Part shown: positions 25,149 through 31,853 of the stretch, piece after piece
Numbering within the stretch: position 1 is the first letter of the stretch
Layout: each line of letters opens with the position of its first letter
DNA from: a virus
Length of the DNA: 43,566 bases
Reading direction: 5' to 3' (one strand)
Virus record (IMG/VR): IMGVR_UViG_3300046809_000182
Span: 1-43,566 of that record
The notes under the pieces: generated by a model
Database searches by the model: none
Told to the model about the DNA's origin: nothing
What the model saw: the letters and a program-made list of their open reading frames with translations, nothing else
Translations under genes and position numbers: made by a program

Positions 25149-25517
25149 ATGACTTCTTACATCTCTTTCCCCGATCTCATCGGCCTGGTGACCTCTGGTG
25201 TCACCCTGCACAACATTCTGCGGTTTGCCGCAACGAAGCTCTCTGCGGTTGCCAAGGAGGTTGAGTCCGGCTCCGTCCCGGAGCTTGTGAAGGAAGCCGA
25301 AACGGCTCTTGCCTTCGCGAAGGAGCATGATCCGAAGCTGGTCAATGCTGTCGAGACTGAGGCAGCGAAGCTGAAGGATGAGGCCCTGGCGGAGATCAAC
25401 AAGGCTCGGCATGCTGCTGCTGAGGTTCTGCGGAACCTTGCTGCTGACGTTGAGCGCCTGGCCGGCGCTGAGCCGGCTCCCGTCGTGACCGATCCGGCTC
25501 CGCCGGCCGGAGCGTGA
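25149..25517 (+). CDS. Hypothetical helical protein, 122 aa
   Basis: After an N-terminal hydrophobic helix (I-S-F-P-D-L-I-G-L-V), the rest is charged amphipathic helix (E-L-V-K-E-A-E-T-A-L, A-K-L-K-D-E-A-L-A-E-I-N-K) and a Pro/Ala tail. ATG 25149 follows AAAGGAG. The position between the fibre and membrane protein suggests a lysis or tail accessory role, but no family is recognised. Confidence 0.65.
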   Translation: MTSYISFPDLIGLVTSGVTLHNILRFAATKLSAVAKEVESGSVPELVKEAETALAFAKEHDPKLVNAVETEAAKLKDEALAEINKARHAAAEVLRNLAADVERLAGAEPAPVVTDPAPPAGA

Positions 25518-25521
25518 CCCC

Positions 25522-25797
25522 GTGGGTGATGATGACCGAGTGATCATCACGCCCCGGGACATGTATGACGTGCTGACGCTCATGAGGGCTGATCTCCAGA
25601 GGGTCATCCTCGGACTCGATCATGTCCTAGCCGACACTCAGGACCATGAAGCCAGGATCCGCGCCATAGAGAGCGCGGACTACGTGACCGAAGACGCTCT
25701 CCGGGAGCGATCCAACAGAGGTCTTGTTGTGGCCAGCACCGCGGCGACGATCGTCTCTACCGTTGCGGCCGTGGTTGCAGTCATCATCACCCGGTAA
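25522..25797 (+). CDS. Holin-like membrane protein, 91 aa
   Basis: It has a helical charged N-terminal domain and one C-terminal transmembrane segment (G-L-V-V-A-S-T-A-A-T-I-V-S-T-V-A-A-V-V), ending with Arg. This layout fits small phage membrane proteins often annotated as holins. It is the last late gene before the bidirectional terminator. GTG 25522 begins 5 nt after the upstream stop with no strong ribosome-binding site, so translation is probably coupled. Without another holin candidate it is the best partner for the endolysin. Confidence 0.6.
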   Translation: MGDDDRVIITPRDMYDVLTLMRADLQRVILGLDHVLADTQDHEARIRAIESADYVTEDALRERSNRGLVVASTAATIVSTVAAVVAVIITR

Positions 25798-25815
25798 GCG
25801 AAGACGCAAGACAGA

Positions 25816-25841
25816 AGCCCCCTGCCATCAGGCAGGGGGCT
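25816..25841. terminator. Bidirectional terminator, copy A
   Basis: 11-bp perfect stem AGCCCCCTGCC / GGCAGGGGGCT with an ATCA loop. It lies between convergent genes (late operon ending 25797, leftward DUF397 gene ending 25858). The same 24-nt hairpin core recurs at 27650-27673. Confidence 0.85.
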
Positions 25842-25857
25842 CTTCGTCGTTTGGCGG

Positions 25858-26046
25858 TCAGACCGGGAACTCTCCGGCCTTCACAGCGTCAACGAACGCG
25901 GCCCATCCCTCTGGCGAGAACGCCAGTCGGGGGCCGTCAGGGTCCTTCGAGTCTCGTACCTTGCCGGGAGTGGCGTCATCCACCTCGACGCAGTCCCCGC
26001 CGGATCCGTTGCTGTAAGTGGACTTACGCCACTTTTCCTCTTCCAT
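25858..26046 (-). CDS. DUF397 protein, 62 aa
   Basis: W-R-K-S-T-Y-S-N-G-S-G-G-D-C-V-E-V and V-R-D-S-K-D-P-D-G-P are diagnostic of DUF397, a small family abundant in Streptomyces and nearly always beside an XRE/DUF5753 regulator. The W-A-A-F-V-D-A-V-K C-terminus is also typical. GTG or ATG choice is not an issue: ATG 26046 lies 23 nt inside the XRE gene end, so it is translated with it. It may act as partner or antagonist of the regulator (known pairing, mechanism uncertain). Confidence 0.92.
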   Translation of the reverse strand: MEEEKWRKSTYSNGSGGDCVEVDDATPGKVRDSKDPDGPRLAFSPEGWAAFVDAVKAGEFPV

Positions 26047-26845
26047 CGTGCTCCCTTGCCGCGCGCTCGACCCTTCGGATGGACTCTGCTGGCGGCAGCG
26101 CAGAGGCCCGAGCTAGATCGTAGGCCCCCGCGTAGCGCTGCACTATCGCCGGATCGTCAAGGAGCTGTCCTGAATGGACCGATTCGACGTACGCCGCCGG
26201 CGGCTCATCGAGGAAGCTCATCAGGGTCACTGAGCCGCCCATCATGGCGTGAGCGCCAGAGTCGAACGGTAACACCTGAAGGAGCGCCGTACCGGCGCGA
26301 ACGAGAGATGCCACGTGCCGGAGCTGATCAGCCATCACAGTTGAGCCGCCGATGGGCGGACGAAGGACGGCTTCACTCAAAATGATCCACAACAGGGGCC
26401 GTGTTGAGTCATCGAGGATCTTCGCTCGATCGAGTCGCGCGGCAACGGCCGCGCTGATCTGGTCGTCCCCATCCCACGGACGTGCCGCCCTGATGACGGC
26501 CTCTGCGTAGCCGGCCGTCTGCATCAGTCCGGGGACCAGGTCCCCGCTGTACTTGCTGATCGTCACGGCTCTGGCTTCAAGAGCGGCAGTGGCCGCGAAG
26601 TAGTCCGCGTGCTTGGATGCCGTGGTCATGGGCCACATGCGTTCGAAGAAGCCATCAGTCTGGAAGACCTCATCGAGCCGCTTGGAGAGATCTTCCTGCG
26701 GCCGGCGGGCCGCGGACTCGATCTGACCGATGTAGGCACCGCTCACGAAGACTCGACTCCCGAGATCGGCCTGAGTCAGGCCGGAGACCTCACGATGCCT
26801 GCGTAGCTCTCGGCCGAAGAAGGCCGCTGGACTCAGCTCACCCAT
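26024..26845 (-). CDS. XRE-family regulator with DUF5753 (WhiJ/Scr1-like), 273 aa
   Basis: The N-terminal HTH (F-G-R-E-L-R-R-H-R-E-V-S-G-L-T-Q-A-D-L-G, residues ~9-60) is followed by a DUF5753 domain with the usual Y-S-G-D-L-V-P-G-L-M-Q-T-A-G-Y-A segment and a C-terminal F-L-D-E-P-P-A-A-Y-V-E. ATG 26845 is preferred, but GTG 26851 or TTG 26854 are possible. Family members regulate development and secondary metabolism in Streptomyces. In the phage it is a cargo regulator, unlikely to be the immunity repressor because it has no operator copies nearby. Confidence 0.9.
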   Translation of the reverse strand: MGELSPAAFFGRELRRHREVSGLTQADLGSRVFVSGAYIGQIESAARRPQEDLSKRLDEVFQTDGFFERMWPMTTASKHADYFAATAALEARAVTISKYSGDLVPGLMQTAGYAEAVIRAARPWDGDDQISAAVAARLDRAKILDDSTRPLLWIILSEAVLRPPIGGSTVMADQLRHVASLVRAGTALLQVLPFDSGAHAMMGGSVTLMSFLDEPPAAYVESVHSGQLLDDPAIVQRYAGAYDLARASALPPAESIRRVERAAREHDGRGKVA

Positions 26846-26963
26846 GATCACCAATCCAACAGATCCCGTTGTTGTGCTGGTAGCTCTACACAGAGTAGCG
26901 GCATGAGCCGAAGATTGGGGGTGTCAGAGAGCACGACTCTTCCGGGACAGCGGGAGTGACGAA

Positions 26964-27320
26964 ATGTCAGAAGAAGTACAGACGCGCTTAGGCGCGATCG
27001 AGAGCGCACACCAGAGACTTGCCGAGCGTGCCGCGGAAGCGCTCGCGTCGGCCCTGAGGATGGCCGGCTTGCCGCCGCTGCCGTCCTTGGAGCCCCACAA
27101 CTTCCCGGCGACGGGGATGCTCGGTGGCGGACACGTCAACCTTGGCGGGGCTAACGCCCATGCCGTGATGGCCTACGCGGCATACATCTCCGAGGCTGCC
27201 GCTCGTAACGGCAGGCAGCTTCATGGATCGTCGCTCGACCCTCGGGCTGCCCTCACGATGCCCGAGCTTCGGCCGGCCACGTACGTCCTTCTCCCCGGGC
27301 CGGAGGCCAACGATGAGTGA
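26964..27320 (+). CDS. Hypothetical protein, 118 aa, divergent from the XRE regulator
   Basis: ATG 26964 follows GGGAG with 7-nt spacing. Helical Ala-rich N-terminal half (A-I-E-S-A-H-Q-R-L-A-E-R-A-A-E-A), then G-M-L-G-G-G-H-V-N-L-G-G-A-N-A. No known domain recognised. It is divergently transcribed from the XRE gene across a 118-bp gap and overlaps the next gene by 8 nt. The arrangement suggests control by the XRE protein and a prophage-expressed trait (inference). Confidence 0.72.
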   Translation: MSEEVQTRLGAIESAHQRLAERAAEALASALRMAGLPPLPSLEPHNFPATGMLGGGHVNLGGANAHAVMAYAAYISEAAARNGRQLHGSSLDPRAALTMPELRPATYVLLPGPEANDE

Positions 27321-27534
27321 GTTCCTTCGGTTCGGTGACGTGGTCGTGGACATCGAGACGCACGAAGTCCTCACCTACATGGACACGTCTTGTGGTCGGC
27401 GGATCGTCCGCCCGATGGGAGGCGGACGGGAAACCGAGAGGCACCCTGACTGCATCCGGAAGGCCACCCCTGAGGAGACGCTGCAAGCGCTGAAGCGCCT
27501 TCAGGACGCCAAAGCCGCCGCTGGCCTCAGCTAG
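27313..27534 (+). CDS. Hypothetical protein, 73 aa
   Basis: ATG 27313 overlaps the upstream stop by 8 nt (ATGAGTGA). Sequence runs F-L-R-F-G-D-V-V-V-D-I-E-T-H-E-V-L-T-Y-M-D and ends in a helix (P-E-E-T-L-Q-A-L-K-R-L-Q). No family recognised. Second gene of the small rightward operon in the terminator-bracketed cassette. Confidence 0.7.
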   Translation: MSEFLRFGDVVVDIETHEVLTYMDTSCGRRIVRPMGGGRETERHPDCIRKATPEETLQALKRLQDAKAAAGLS

Positions 27535-27546
27535 CGGCCCTATACG

Positions 27547-27584
27547 CCCCGGGGGCTGTTAAATGACCCTTCCGGCTCCCGGGG
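27547..27584 (+). terminator. Hairpin after the rightward cassette operon
   Basis: CCCCGGG (27547-27553) pairs with CCCGGGG (27578-27584), with further weaker inner pairs. It begins 13 bp after the stop of 27313-27534. No U tract. Confidence 0.55.
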
Positions 27585-27646
27585 TGCCACATGCGGTACA
27601 GTGGTCACGACATGGTGTGACGGATTGCCTCTGTTTCCACATGTGA

Positions 27647-27676
27647 CAAGCCCCCTGCCATCAGGCAGGGGGCTTG
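27647..27676. terminator. Bidirectional terminator, copy B
   Basis: 13-bp stem (arms 27647-27659 and 27664-27676) with an ATCA loop and TTTT on the plus side. Its core is identical to copy A at 25816-25841. It ends leftward transcription of the early arm (last gene 27693) and blocks rightward read-through. The 60 bp before it (27585-27646) hold two CCACATG repeats and no gene. Confidence 0.85.
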
Positions 27677-27692
27677 TTTTCGTTCAGGCAGA

Positions 27693-27845
27693 CTAGAAGG
27701 CTTCCGCCATTATCTCCCCGAAGGCCATAACGAAGGCCCTTCGGGTACTCTCGGGCATCTTCTCGTCAAAGGCGAAGCTGACCTCAATGAGCGTCTCATC
27801 ATCGCCTTCAACCTTCAGCTTGTCGTCACTCGGGATCAGCGCCAT
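27693..27845 (-). CDS. Hypothetical protein, 50 aa, last early gene
   Basis: ATG 27845 follows GGAAGGAG. Small acidic protein (D-D-E-T-L-I-E-V-S-F-A-F-D-E-K) with a C-terminal helix. It overlaps the upstream gene by 20 nt. No family recognised; it is the distal end of the early chain. Confidence 0.65.
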   Translation of the reverse strand: MALIPSDDKLKVEGDDETLIEVSFAFDEKMPESTRRAFVMAFGEIMAEAF

Positions 27846-28020
27846 CAGGCATCTCCTTCCACTCAACGTCTGCGTAGTAGATCGTTGCCTTGGCTCCGTC
27901 AGCTTCGATGGCCCTTGCATGTTCCTGGGCGGGGCGGAGAAGAGTGAATCGCTTGCCCGTAGGGCTGAGATAGCGCGTCTTGCCGCCCGAGCGGCGTACT
28001 CGGTAGATCCGCTCAGGCAT
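27826..28020 (-). CDS. Hypothetical protein, 64 aa
   Basis: ATG 28020 overlaps the upstream stop through ATGCCTGA. Begins M-P-E-R-I-Y-R-V-R-R-S-G-G-K-T-R-Y-L-S-P and contains Y-Y-A-D-V-E-W-K-E-M-P. The basic N-terminus could bind nucleic acid. Function unknown. Confidence 0.65.
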   Translation of the reverse strand: MPERIYRVRRSGGKTRYLSPTGKRFTLLRPAQEHARAIEADGAKATIYYADVEWKEMPDGADPE

Positions 28021-28582
28021 TTTGAATGATCCTCTCGTAGCAGATGAGATAGCCGATGGCGTCGATGATGGAGTCTCGATGGCCAGGAGTCCCGATGAGT
28101 CGAGAGAGCTTGAGTTGGACCATACCGACGGCCACATCAAGGGGAGCCACGTCCTTCCCGAAGGTTGCTGACCACTCCTTTGCAGTCCGCCTGAAATCGT
28201 CCGATGGATGGCCGTAGACGGCCTGTCGCTCCCCATTCCGAACGATCCTTGCCGCGGTCATCTCCGCCGGCTCAGTCTGGTCAGCATCGCCATGAAAGGT
28301 GATCTCAAGGCCAAGGGCCTTGGCGATCAGGTACTCAAGCCGAGAGCCTTCGGAGTCCTGCCATCCCGGAAGCATGAAGACCATGGACGCCTGAAGCATC
28401 ATCTTGATGTCGGCCCTCATATACTCCGGGATCTCTCGGTCCTGATCCCCCTCGAAGTTCTCGGCAGGGTTGAGGACGTGGAATCCCTGATGCCGAAGCG
28501 TCTTCGCCGTTGCGGCGAAGAGAGGATAGTTGAAGTCTGGCAGGCCCCTCATGGGGCCGGAGATGTAGATGGCATCGGTCAC
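28013..28582 (-). CDS. DUF4406-DUF6378 fusion protein, 189 aa
   Basis: Residues 1-~95 form a DUF4406 domain, related to nucleoside deoxyribosyltransferases: Y-I-S-G-P-M-R-G-L-P-D-F-N-Y, M-R-A-D-I-K-M-M-L-Q, M-L-P-G-W-Q-D-S-E-G-S. Residues ~105-185 match the phage DUF6378 pattern: E-R-Q-A-V-Y-G-H-P-S-D-D-F, later D-V-A-V-G-M-V-Q-L-K-L-S-R. GTG 28582 overlaps the upstream stop (GTGA). A role in nucleotide salvage or modification is plausible. Family names are from memory. Confidence 0.78.
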   Translation of the reverse strand: MTDAIYISGPMRGLPDFNYPLFAATAKTLRHQGFHVLNPAENFEGDQDREIPEYMRADIKMMLQASMVFMLPGWQDSEGSRLEYLIAKALGLEITFHGDADQTEPAEMTAARIVRNGERQAVYGHPSDDFRRTAKEWSATFGKDVAPLDVAVGMVQLKLSRLIGTPGHRDSIIDAIGYLICYERIIQNA

Positions 28583-28977
28583 TTCGGTACCGCCGTGACG
28601 TTCTCGATGATGTTGAGGGTAACCGGCTTGATGCCAGTGTCGACCTTGTCGTAGTCGCCTTCGGCGTTCTCGACCATCTTGTAATCCGCGCGGTAGAAGC
28701 TACGGCTGCCACGGCCATTCGGCTGCACCTTGACGCGTGTCTCCGTTTCCGCAGGACGCGTCTCGTTCTCTAGCGTCTTGTAATTCCAGTACACGCGCTC
28801 TGGCGGCTCCTGGCCCTCTTCGAGGCGGAGCCACTTCCAAGAGTCGTCAGCTCGATACGCCTCCCAGATGTCAACGACCGTAGCCTCTACGATCTCGCAG
28901 GATCGCCCAGACATCCGAGGATAGAAGACGGTATCCCCTACCCCATACTCGTTTCCGCGCCAGTCAGTCAGCTTCAC
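28579..28977 (-). CDS. Hypothetical protein, 132 aa
   Basis: GTG 28977 overlaps the upstream gene by GTGA, and its stop overlaps the next GTG. The N-terminal G-V-G-D-T-V-F-Y-P and V-E-A-T-V-V-D-I resemble a small SH3/KOW-like barrel. The rest is charged and aromatic. No catalytic motif. Function unknown. Confidence 0.68.
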   Translation of the reverse strand: MKLTDWRGNEYGVGDTVFYPRMSGRSCEIVEATVVDIWEAYRADDSWKWLRLEEGQEPPERVYWNYKTLENETRPAETETRVKVQPNGRGSRSFYRADYKMVENAEGDYDKVDTGIKPVTLNIIENVTAVPK

Positions 28978-29342
28978 GCGATAACCTCCGTCACTGGAAT
29001 GCCCACAGCGCGGGCAGCTTCTACGGTGTGCATGGTGCCGTTACTCTGGCCCGGCACGATGAAGGCGATACAGAGATCGGCGCCCTTCTGGACCATCTGG
29101 TAGTTGCGCAGGAAGCCGGCACACTTCCCGAACTGATTCCAGTCCGCGGGGTGCTTCTCCTGAATGATGTCCGGATGCATCTCACACCATTGCCGAGCCA
29201 GCCTGTCTGCGCCTTGAGGGCAGTCCCCGTGAACGATGGTGAAGGGCCTCTCAGGGTGAAGCTCGAAAGCCTCATACCAAAGAACCGACTCTAGCCAGGC
29301 TCGATCAGTCCACTTCCGGGAACCGGTGATGAGGAGTCTCAA
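28974..29342 (-). CDS. SLOG-family protein (DUF2493/YspA-like), 122 aa
   Basis: Rossmann-like nucleotide-binding protein. The N-terminus L-L-I-T-G-S-R-K-W-T-D, then H-G-D-C-P-Q-G-A-D-R-L-A and a late G-T-M-H-T-V-E-A-A glycine segment match the SLOG/YpsA-related group that senses or processes nucleotide ligands. TTG 29342 overlaps the upstream stop (TTGA). With the DUF4406-DUF6378 protein it suggests a nucleotide-metabolism cluster. Confidence 0.85.
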   Translation of the reverse strand: MRLLITGSRKWTDRAWLESVLWYEAFELHPERPFTIVHGDCPQGADRLARQWCEMHPDIIQEKHPADWNQFGKCAGFLRNYQMVQKGADLCIAFIVPGQSNGTMHTVEAARAVGIPVTEVIA

Positions 29343-29506
29343 AATCCCTCGACCATCGCTCGAAGCTCTTCCCGAACAACGTCACGAACCGCGCGCTCAA
29401 GCGCCTCGACCATCTCAGCCTGTCGATAAGCCTTGTCCCCATACCAGTTATCAAAGACCTCCCAGACCTTTGGGCTGATCTGGTAGTCGCTGCCTTCGAT
29501 GTTCAC
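29339..29506 (-). CDS. Small helical protein, 55 aa
   Basis: GTG 29506 overlaps the upstream stop (GTGA) and follows GGGAG; its TGA overlaps the TTG of the SLOG gene. Amphipathic and acidic, with a W-E-V-F-D-N-W-Y-G-D-K-A-Y segment and a helical E-M-V-E-A-L-E-R-A-V-R-D-V-V-R tail. Coupling on both sides supports it. Function unknown. Confidence 0.65.
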   Translation of the reverse strand: MNIEGSDYQISPKVWEVFDNWYGDKAYRQAEMVEALERAVRDVVREELRAMVEGF

Positions 29507-29679
29507 CGCGTCTCCCTTCGCTTGGCCTGTTCGACCTTGAGGAAGTGCGGGAAGTCCTCAAGCATCTCCTCATAGGTGTTAGTCCAGTGACTTGCGACGT
29601 GAAGAAAGCCCGGTTCTAGAAGGCGCCACTTATCGTCACGCTTCTCGATCTGAAATTTCCTCTTGTTCCTGGAGATCAC
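29503..29679 (-). CDS. Hypothetical protein, 58 aa
   Basis: GTG 29679 has GGAGGAG upstream and overlaps the stop of the 34-aa gene before it (GTGA). Sequence begins I-S-R-N-K-R-K-F-Q-I and contains W-R-L-L-E-P-G-F-L-H-V-A-S-H-W. Basic at both ends. No family recognised. Confidence 0.65.
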   Translation of the reverse strand: MISRNKRKFQIEKRDDKWRLLEPGFLHVASHWTNTYEEMLEDFPHFLKVEQAKRRETR

Positions 29680-29780
29680 CGCTTCAGCTCCTCCCATCTC
29701 TTCGCTATCCGCTTTAAGTTGGCGAGAACGCCCGGGGCAACGCCCCGGGCTTCCCACCTCTTGAAGAGCTGATCAGGCAT
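29676..29780 (-). CDS. Very small basic protein, 34 aa
   Basis: ATG 29780 overlaps the preceding stop through ATGCCTGA, and its TGA overlaps the next GTG (GTGA). Sequence begins M-P-D-Q-L-F-K-R-W-E and ends W-E-E-L-K-R. Rich in Arg/Lys. Supported by tight coupling on both sides; function unknown. Confidence 0.6.
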   Translation of the reverse strand: MPDQLFKRWEARGVAPGVLANLKRIAKRWEELKR

Positions 29781-29973
29781 TGTTGCGACGGCCGCCAATG
29801 GCGCCCATCAGACTGGAAGCCACCACGATCAGGCCGAACCACTTCCAGAACGAGAGGACCGACGGGAAGACCAGGTGCAGGATCTCGGCGAGTCCGGCAT
29901 CGATCCCGAAGACGATTGCCAGAACGAAGAGGATGCCGACACATGCAATACCGGCAGAAGTCTCGTGCTTCAA
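29773..29973 (-). CDS. Small membrane protein, 66 aa
   Basis: TTG 29973 has AAGGAG at 6-nt spacing. Two predicted transmembrane segments: G-I-A-C-V-G-I-L-F-V-L-A-I-V-F-G and W-F-G-L-I-V-V-A-S-S-L-M-G, ending R-R-N-N-A. As an early or lysogenic membrane protein it might serve superinfection exclusion, though nothing beyond topology supports this. Confidence 0.7.
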   Translation of the reverse strand: MKHETSAGIACVGILFVLAIVFGIDAGLAEILHLVFPSVLSFWKWFGLIVVASSLMGAIGGRRNNA

Positions 29974-29983
29974 GGTGTGCTCC

Positions 29984-30592
29984 TTATGCTGCGGCCGGCA
30001 GCTTGCCGGCGGTACGGGAACCGGGGCCGTCGTGCTCCACGGCCAACCGGTTGATGTGCTCATTGATGCGCTGAGTCAGGCTGTCGATTGCCCGATCAAC
30101 CGCCTTCCGGGCGGCATCCGTCGGGAACTCTTCTCCGTCCCGGAACCGGCGCTGAAGCCGGAAGCGATCCTCAGCAGAGATCGATTCGAGAGCCGCATCG
30201 ATGTCCCAAAGAGCGATGCACACGTTCTCGAAGACGAGAAGCGAAGTCCGGTCATCCGGACCAGTGGGCACCGAAGTCTCTCGAAGAGAGAGATCCCAGT
30301 AGGCGTGAGAAAGAAGGCCTCGAACCTCTGCCGGAGTGTAGAGATAGCGGGCAGACCGAACGGTGTAGTCGTACCGCTCCCGAGAGGCGTAGGAACCCGC
30401 TACGCGGCCCATGAAGGCCGTGACAAGGCCGATGTTCTCCGGGAATCCCTCAAGCATCTCCGGATGCTCCACAAGAGCCGTTAGGGCTTCCTGAGACATG
30501 TCCTCGGCATCAATGCCGGGCCACTTCCGAGCCATGCCCTTGCCTACGCGGCGGGCAAGATCCTGGATGACTGACCAGTCAATATCCGTCAC
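29984..30592 (-). CDS. Sigma-factor-like protein (degenerate), 202 aa
   Basis: The N-terminal K-W-P-G-I-D-A-E-D-M-S-Q-E-A-L-T-A-L-V matches the D-A-E-D-x-x-Q-E core of sigma-70 region 2. A C-terminal L-E-S-I-S-A-E-D-R-F-R-L-Q-R-R-F segment recalls region 4 but lacks a clear helix-turn-helix. GTG 30592 overlaps the preceding stop (GTGA). It may redirect host RNA polymerase, for example to late genes that lack obvious vegetative promoters. This is inference. Confidence 0.55.
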   Translation of the reverse strand: MTDIDWSVIQDLARRVGKGMARKWPGIDAEDMSQEALTALVEHPEMLEGFPENIGLVTAFMGRVAGSYASRERYDYTVRSARYLYTPAEVRGLLSHAYWDLSLRETSVPTGPDDRTSLLVFENVCIALWDIDAALESISAEDRFRLQRRFRDGEEFPTDAARKAVDRAIDSLTQRINEHINRLAVEHDGPGSRTAGKLPAAA

Positions 30593-31095
30593 TGGCTCAC
30601 CTTGGTGACGTAGTTCTCGAAGACCGGGATAGAAACCCCGTCAGCGCCGACGGCAAGGTAGGCGCGATCCCCGTCAGAATCAGGCTTAGAGCCCACTGCC
30701 TCAATCTCGAAGATATCTCCGGAGTAGTCCTTCACCTTGTCGCCGACAGCAAACTTCGGCTCGATGATGCGGACGTAAGAAGCCGTCTTCTCGAAGTTGT
30801 TCACCTTCTCCAGTCCGGGACACTTCCCGCCGGGAAGGACGTAGCCCACAAAGGCCGCCCCAGCGTGGGAGATGGGCTCGCTAATGATCTGGTATTCCGT
30901 GCCCGTGTATGCGCCCCTGTACTTGCGCCCGGTCCATGCCTCTGTCATAGCAGTCTCCTTCGGGGGGATGTAGTTGAGATCGAGCTGAGCACTCACGAGA
31001 TGCCCGTAATGATTGAAGGTCTTGACCTCTCGGATTTTCCAGAGCCTTCCAGCGAAGTAGAAGGGGCGGTTCAAATCGACTCCGAGACTCGTCAT
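30589..31095 (-). CDS. Hypothetical protein, 168 aa, with internal start
   Basis: ATG 31095 overlaps the preceding stop (ATGA). An internal ATG at 30948 has a near-ideal AAGGAG site, so a 119-residue form may also be made. The N-terminal 50 residues (F-Y-F-A-G-R-L-W-K-I-R-E-V) and the C-terminal part (F-A-V-G-D-K-V-K-D-Y-S-G-D-I-F-E-I-E) both look like small beta barrels, the latter KOW/SH3-like. No family recognised. Confidence 0.65.
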   Translation of the reverse strand: MTSLGVDLNRPFYFAGRLWKIREVKTFNHYGHLVSAQLDLNYIPPKETAMTEAWTGRKYRGAYTGTEYQIISEPISHAGAAFVGYVLPGGKCPGLEKVNNFEKTASYVRIIEPKFAVGDKVKDYSGDIFEIEAVGSKPDSDGDRAYLAVGADGVSIPVFENYVTKVSQ

Positions 31096-31853
31096 CGGTA
31101 CTCCTTCCCCTCGACCACAAAGCGGCCGTTGTTGATGTAGATGACCTCAGGCCGCACTTCGCGGCCAGTGACATGAAGAAGGCCAAATCCCTGCTGCCAG
31201 TTGGCAGCGCCAGTAGCCAGATAGCCGGCCTTCTTGATGTCCATGAGGTTTCCGACTTCCATTGCCCAGAGTCGGCGAGTACGGCCGTTGTAGCCGAAAT
31301 CCTTCGGCTCAAGTCCGCATCGGTGCGTGTGACCGATGACCACGCTCTTGCCCGTCTTGTTGACCAGGCTCATTGCCGTGCCCGCCGGCCTCGGAGAGAT
31401 GGACGGCCCCTTGTGGCCGTGAGTGCTGATCCATCCCGGAGCGATGTCATGAATCAGTGGAAGCGTCTCGATGCCGTATTCGGCATGCTTCAGCATCACG
31501 TCATAGTCAATGCCTTCGTAGCCGTAGAGCCACGGGGCATAACGCTTCACCGCGTCAGAGACGCGCAGATCATGATTGCCAAGGTGTCGCTTCCACCAGC
31601 CGTCGTAGACGGCCCTCACGCGCTCCTGAATCCCGTGAGCGCTCTTCAGGTCCTTCGTCAGGCTGGTGTCGAACTCGGAAGCCGTTCCCTTGCTCCATCG
31701 AGACGGAGGAGAGAAGTCCATCCAATCCCCGATGTCCACGATGCCCGCCGGCTGATAGTCGGCGATGAAGGAGATGAGGGCGTTGACCGCCTTCGTGTCG
31801 TGCTCAGGGATCTGAGTGTCCGGCCAAATGAGAATGGTCTCAGTCTTCGTCAC
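31092..31853 (-). CDS. Metallophosphoesterase, 253 aa
   Basis: Calcineurin-like phosphoesterase. Metal-binding motifs in order: W-P-D-T-Q-I-P (D-x-Q variant of DxH, ~10), I-V-D-I-G-D-W-M-D (~40), L-G-N-H-D (~90), H-G-H and I-G-H-T-H (~175). The set is complete apart from Q in place of the first H, which is common in phage enzymes. GTG 31853 overlaps the preceding stop. A nuclease or phosphatase role in replication or recombination is likely. Confidence 0.88.
   Translation of the reverse strand: MTKTETILIWPDTQIPEHDTKAVNALISFIADYQPAGIVDIGDWMDFSPPSRWSKGTASEFDTSLTKDLKSAHGIQERVRAVYDGWWKRHLGNHDLRVSDAVKRYAPWLYGYEGIDYDVMLKHAEYGIETLPLIHDIAPGWISTHGHKGPSISPRPAGTAMSLVNKTGKSVVIGHTHRCGLEPKDFGYNGRTRRLWAMEVGNLMDIKKAGYLATGAANWQQGFGLLHVTGREVRPEVIYINNGRFVVEGKEYR

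Noticed and set aside
26024-26845. XRE/DUF5753 protein as the phage immunity repressor
   Set aside because: It sits in an insulated cassette away from the integrase with no operator copies nearby; the HTH gene between two operator copies at 37126-37608 is the better candidate.
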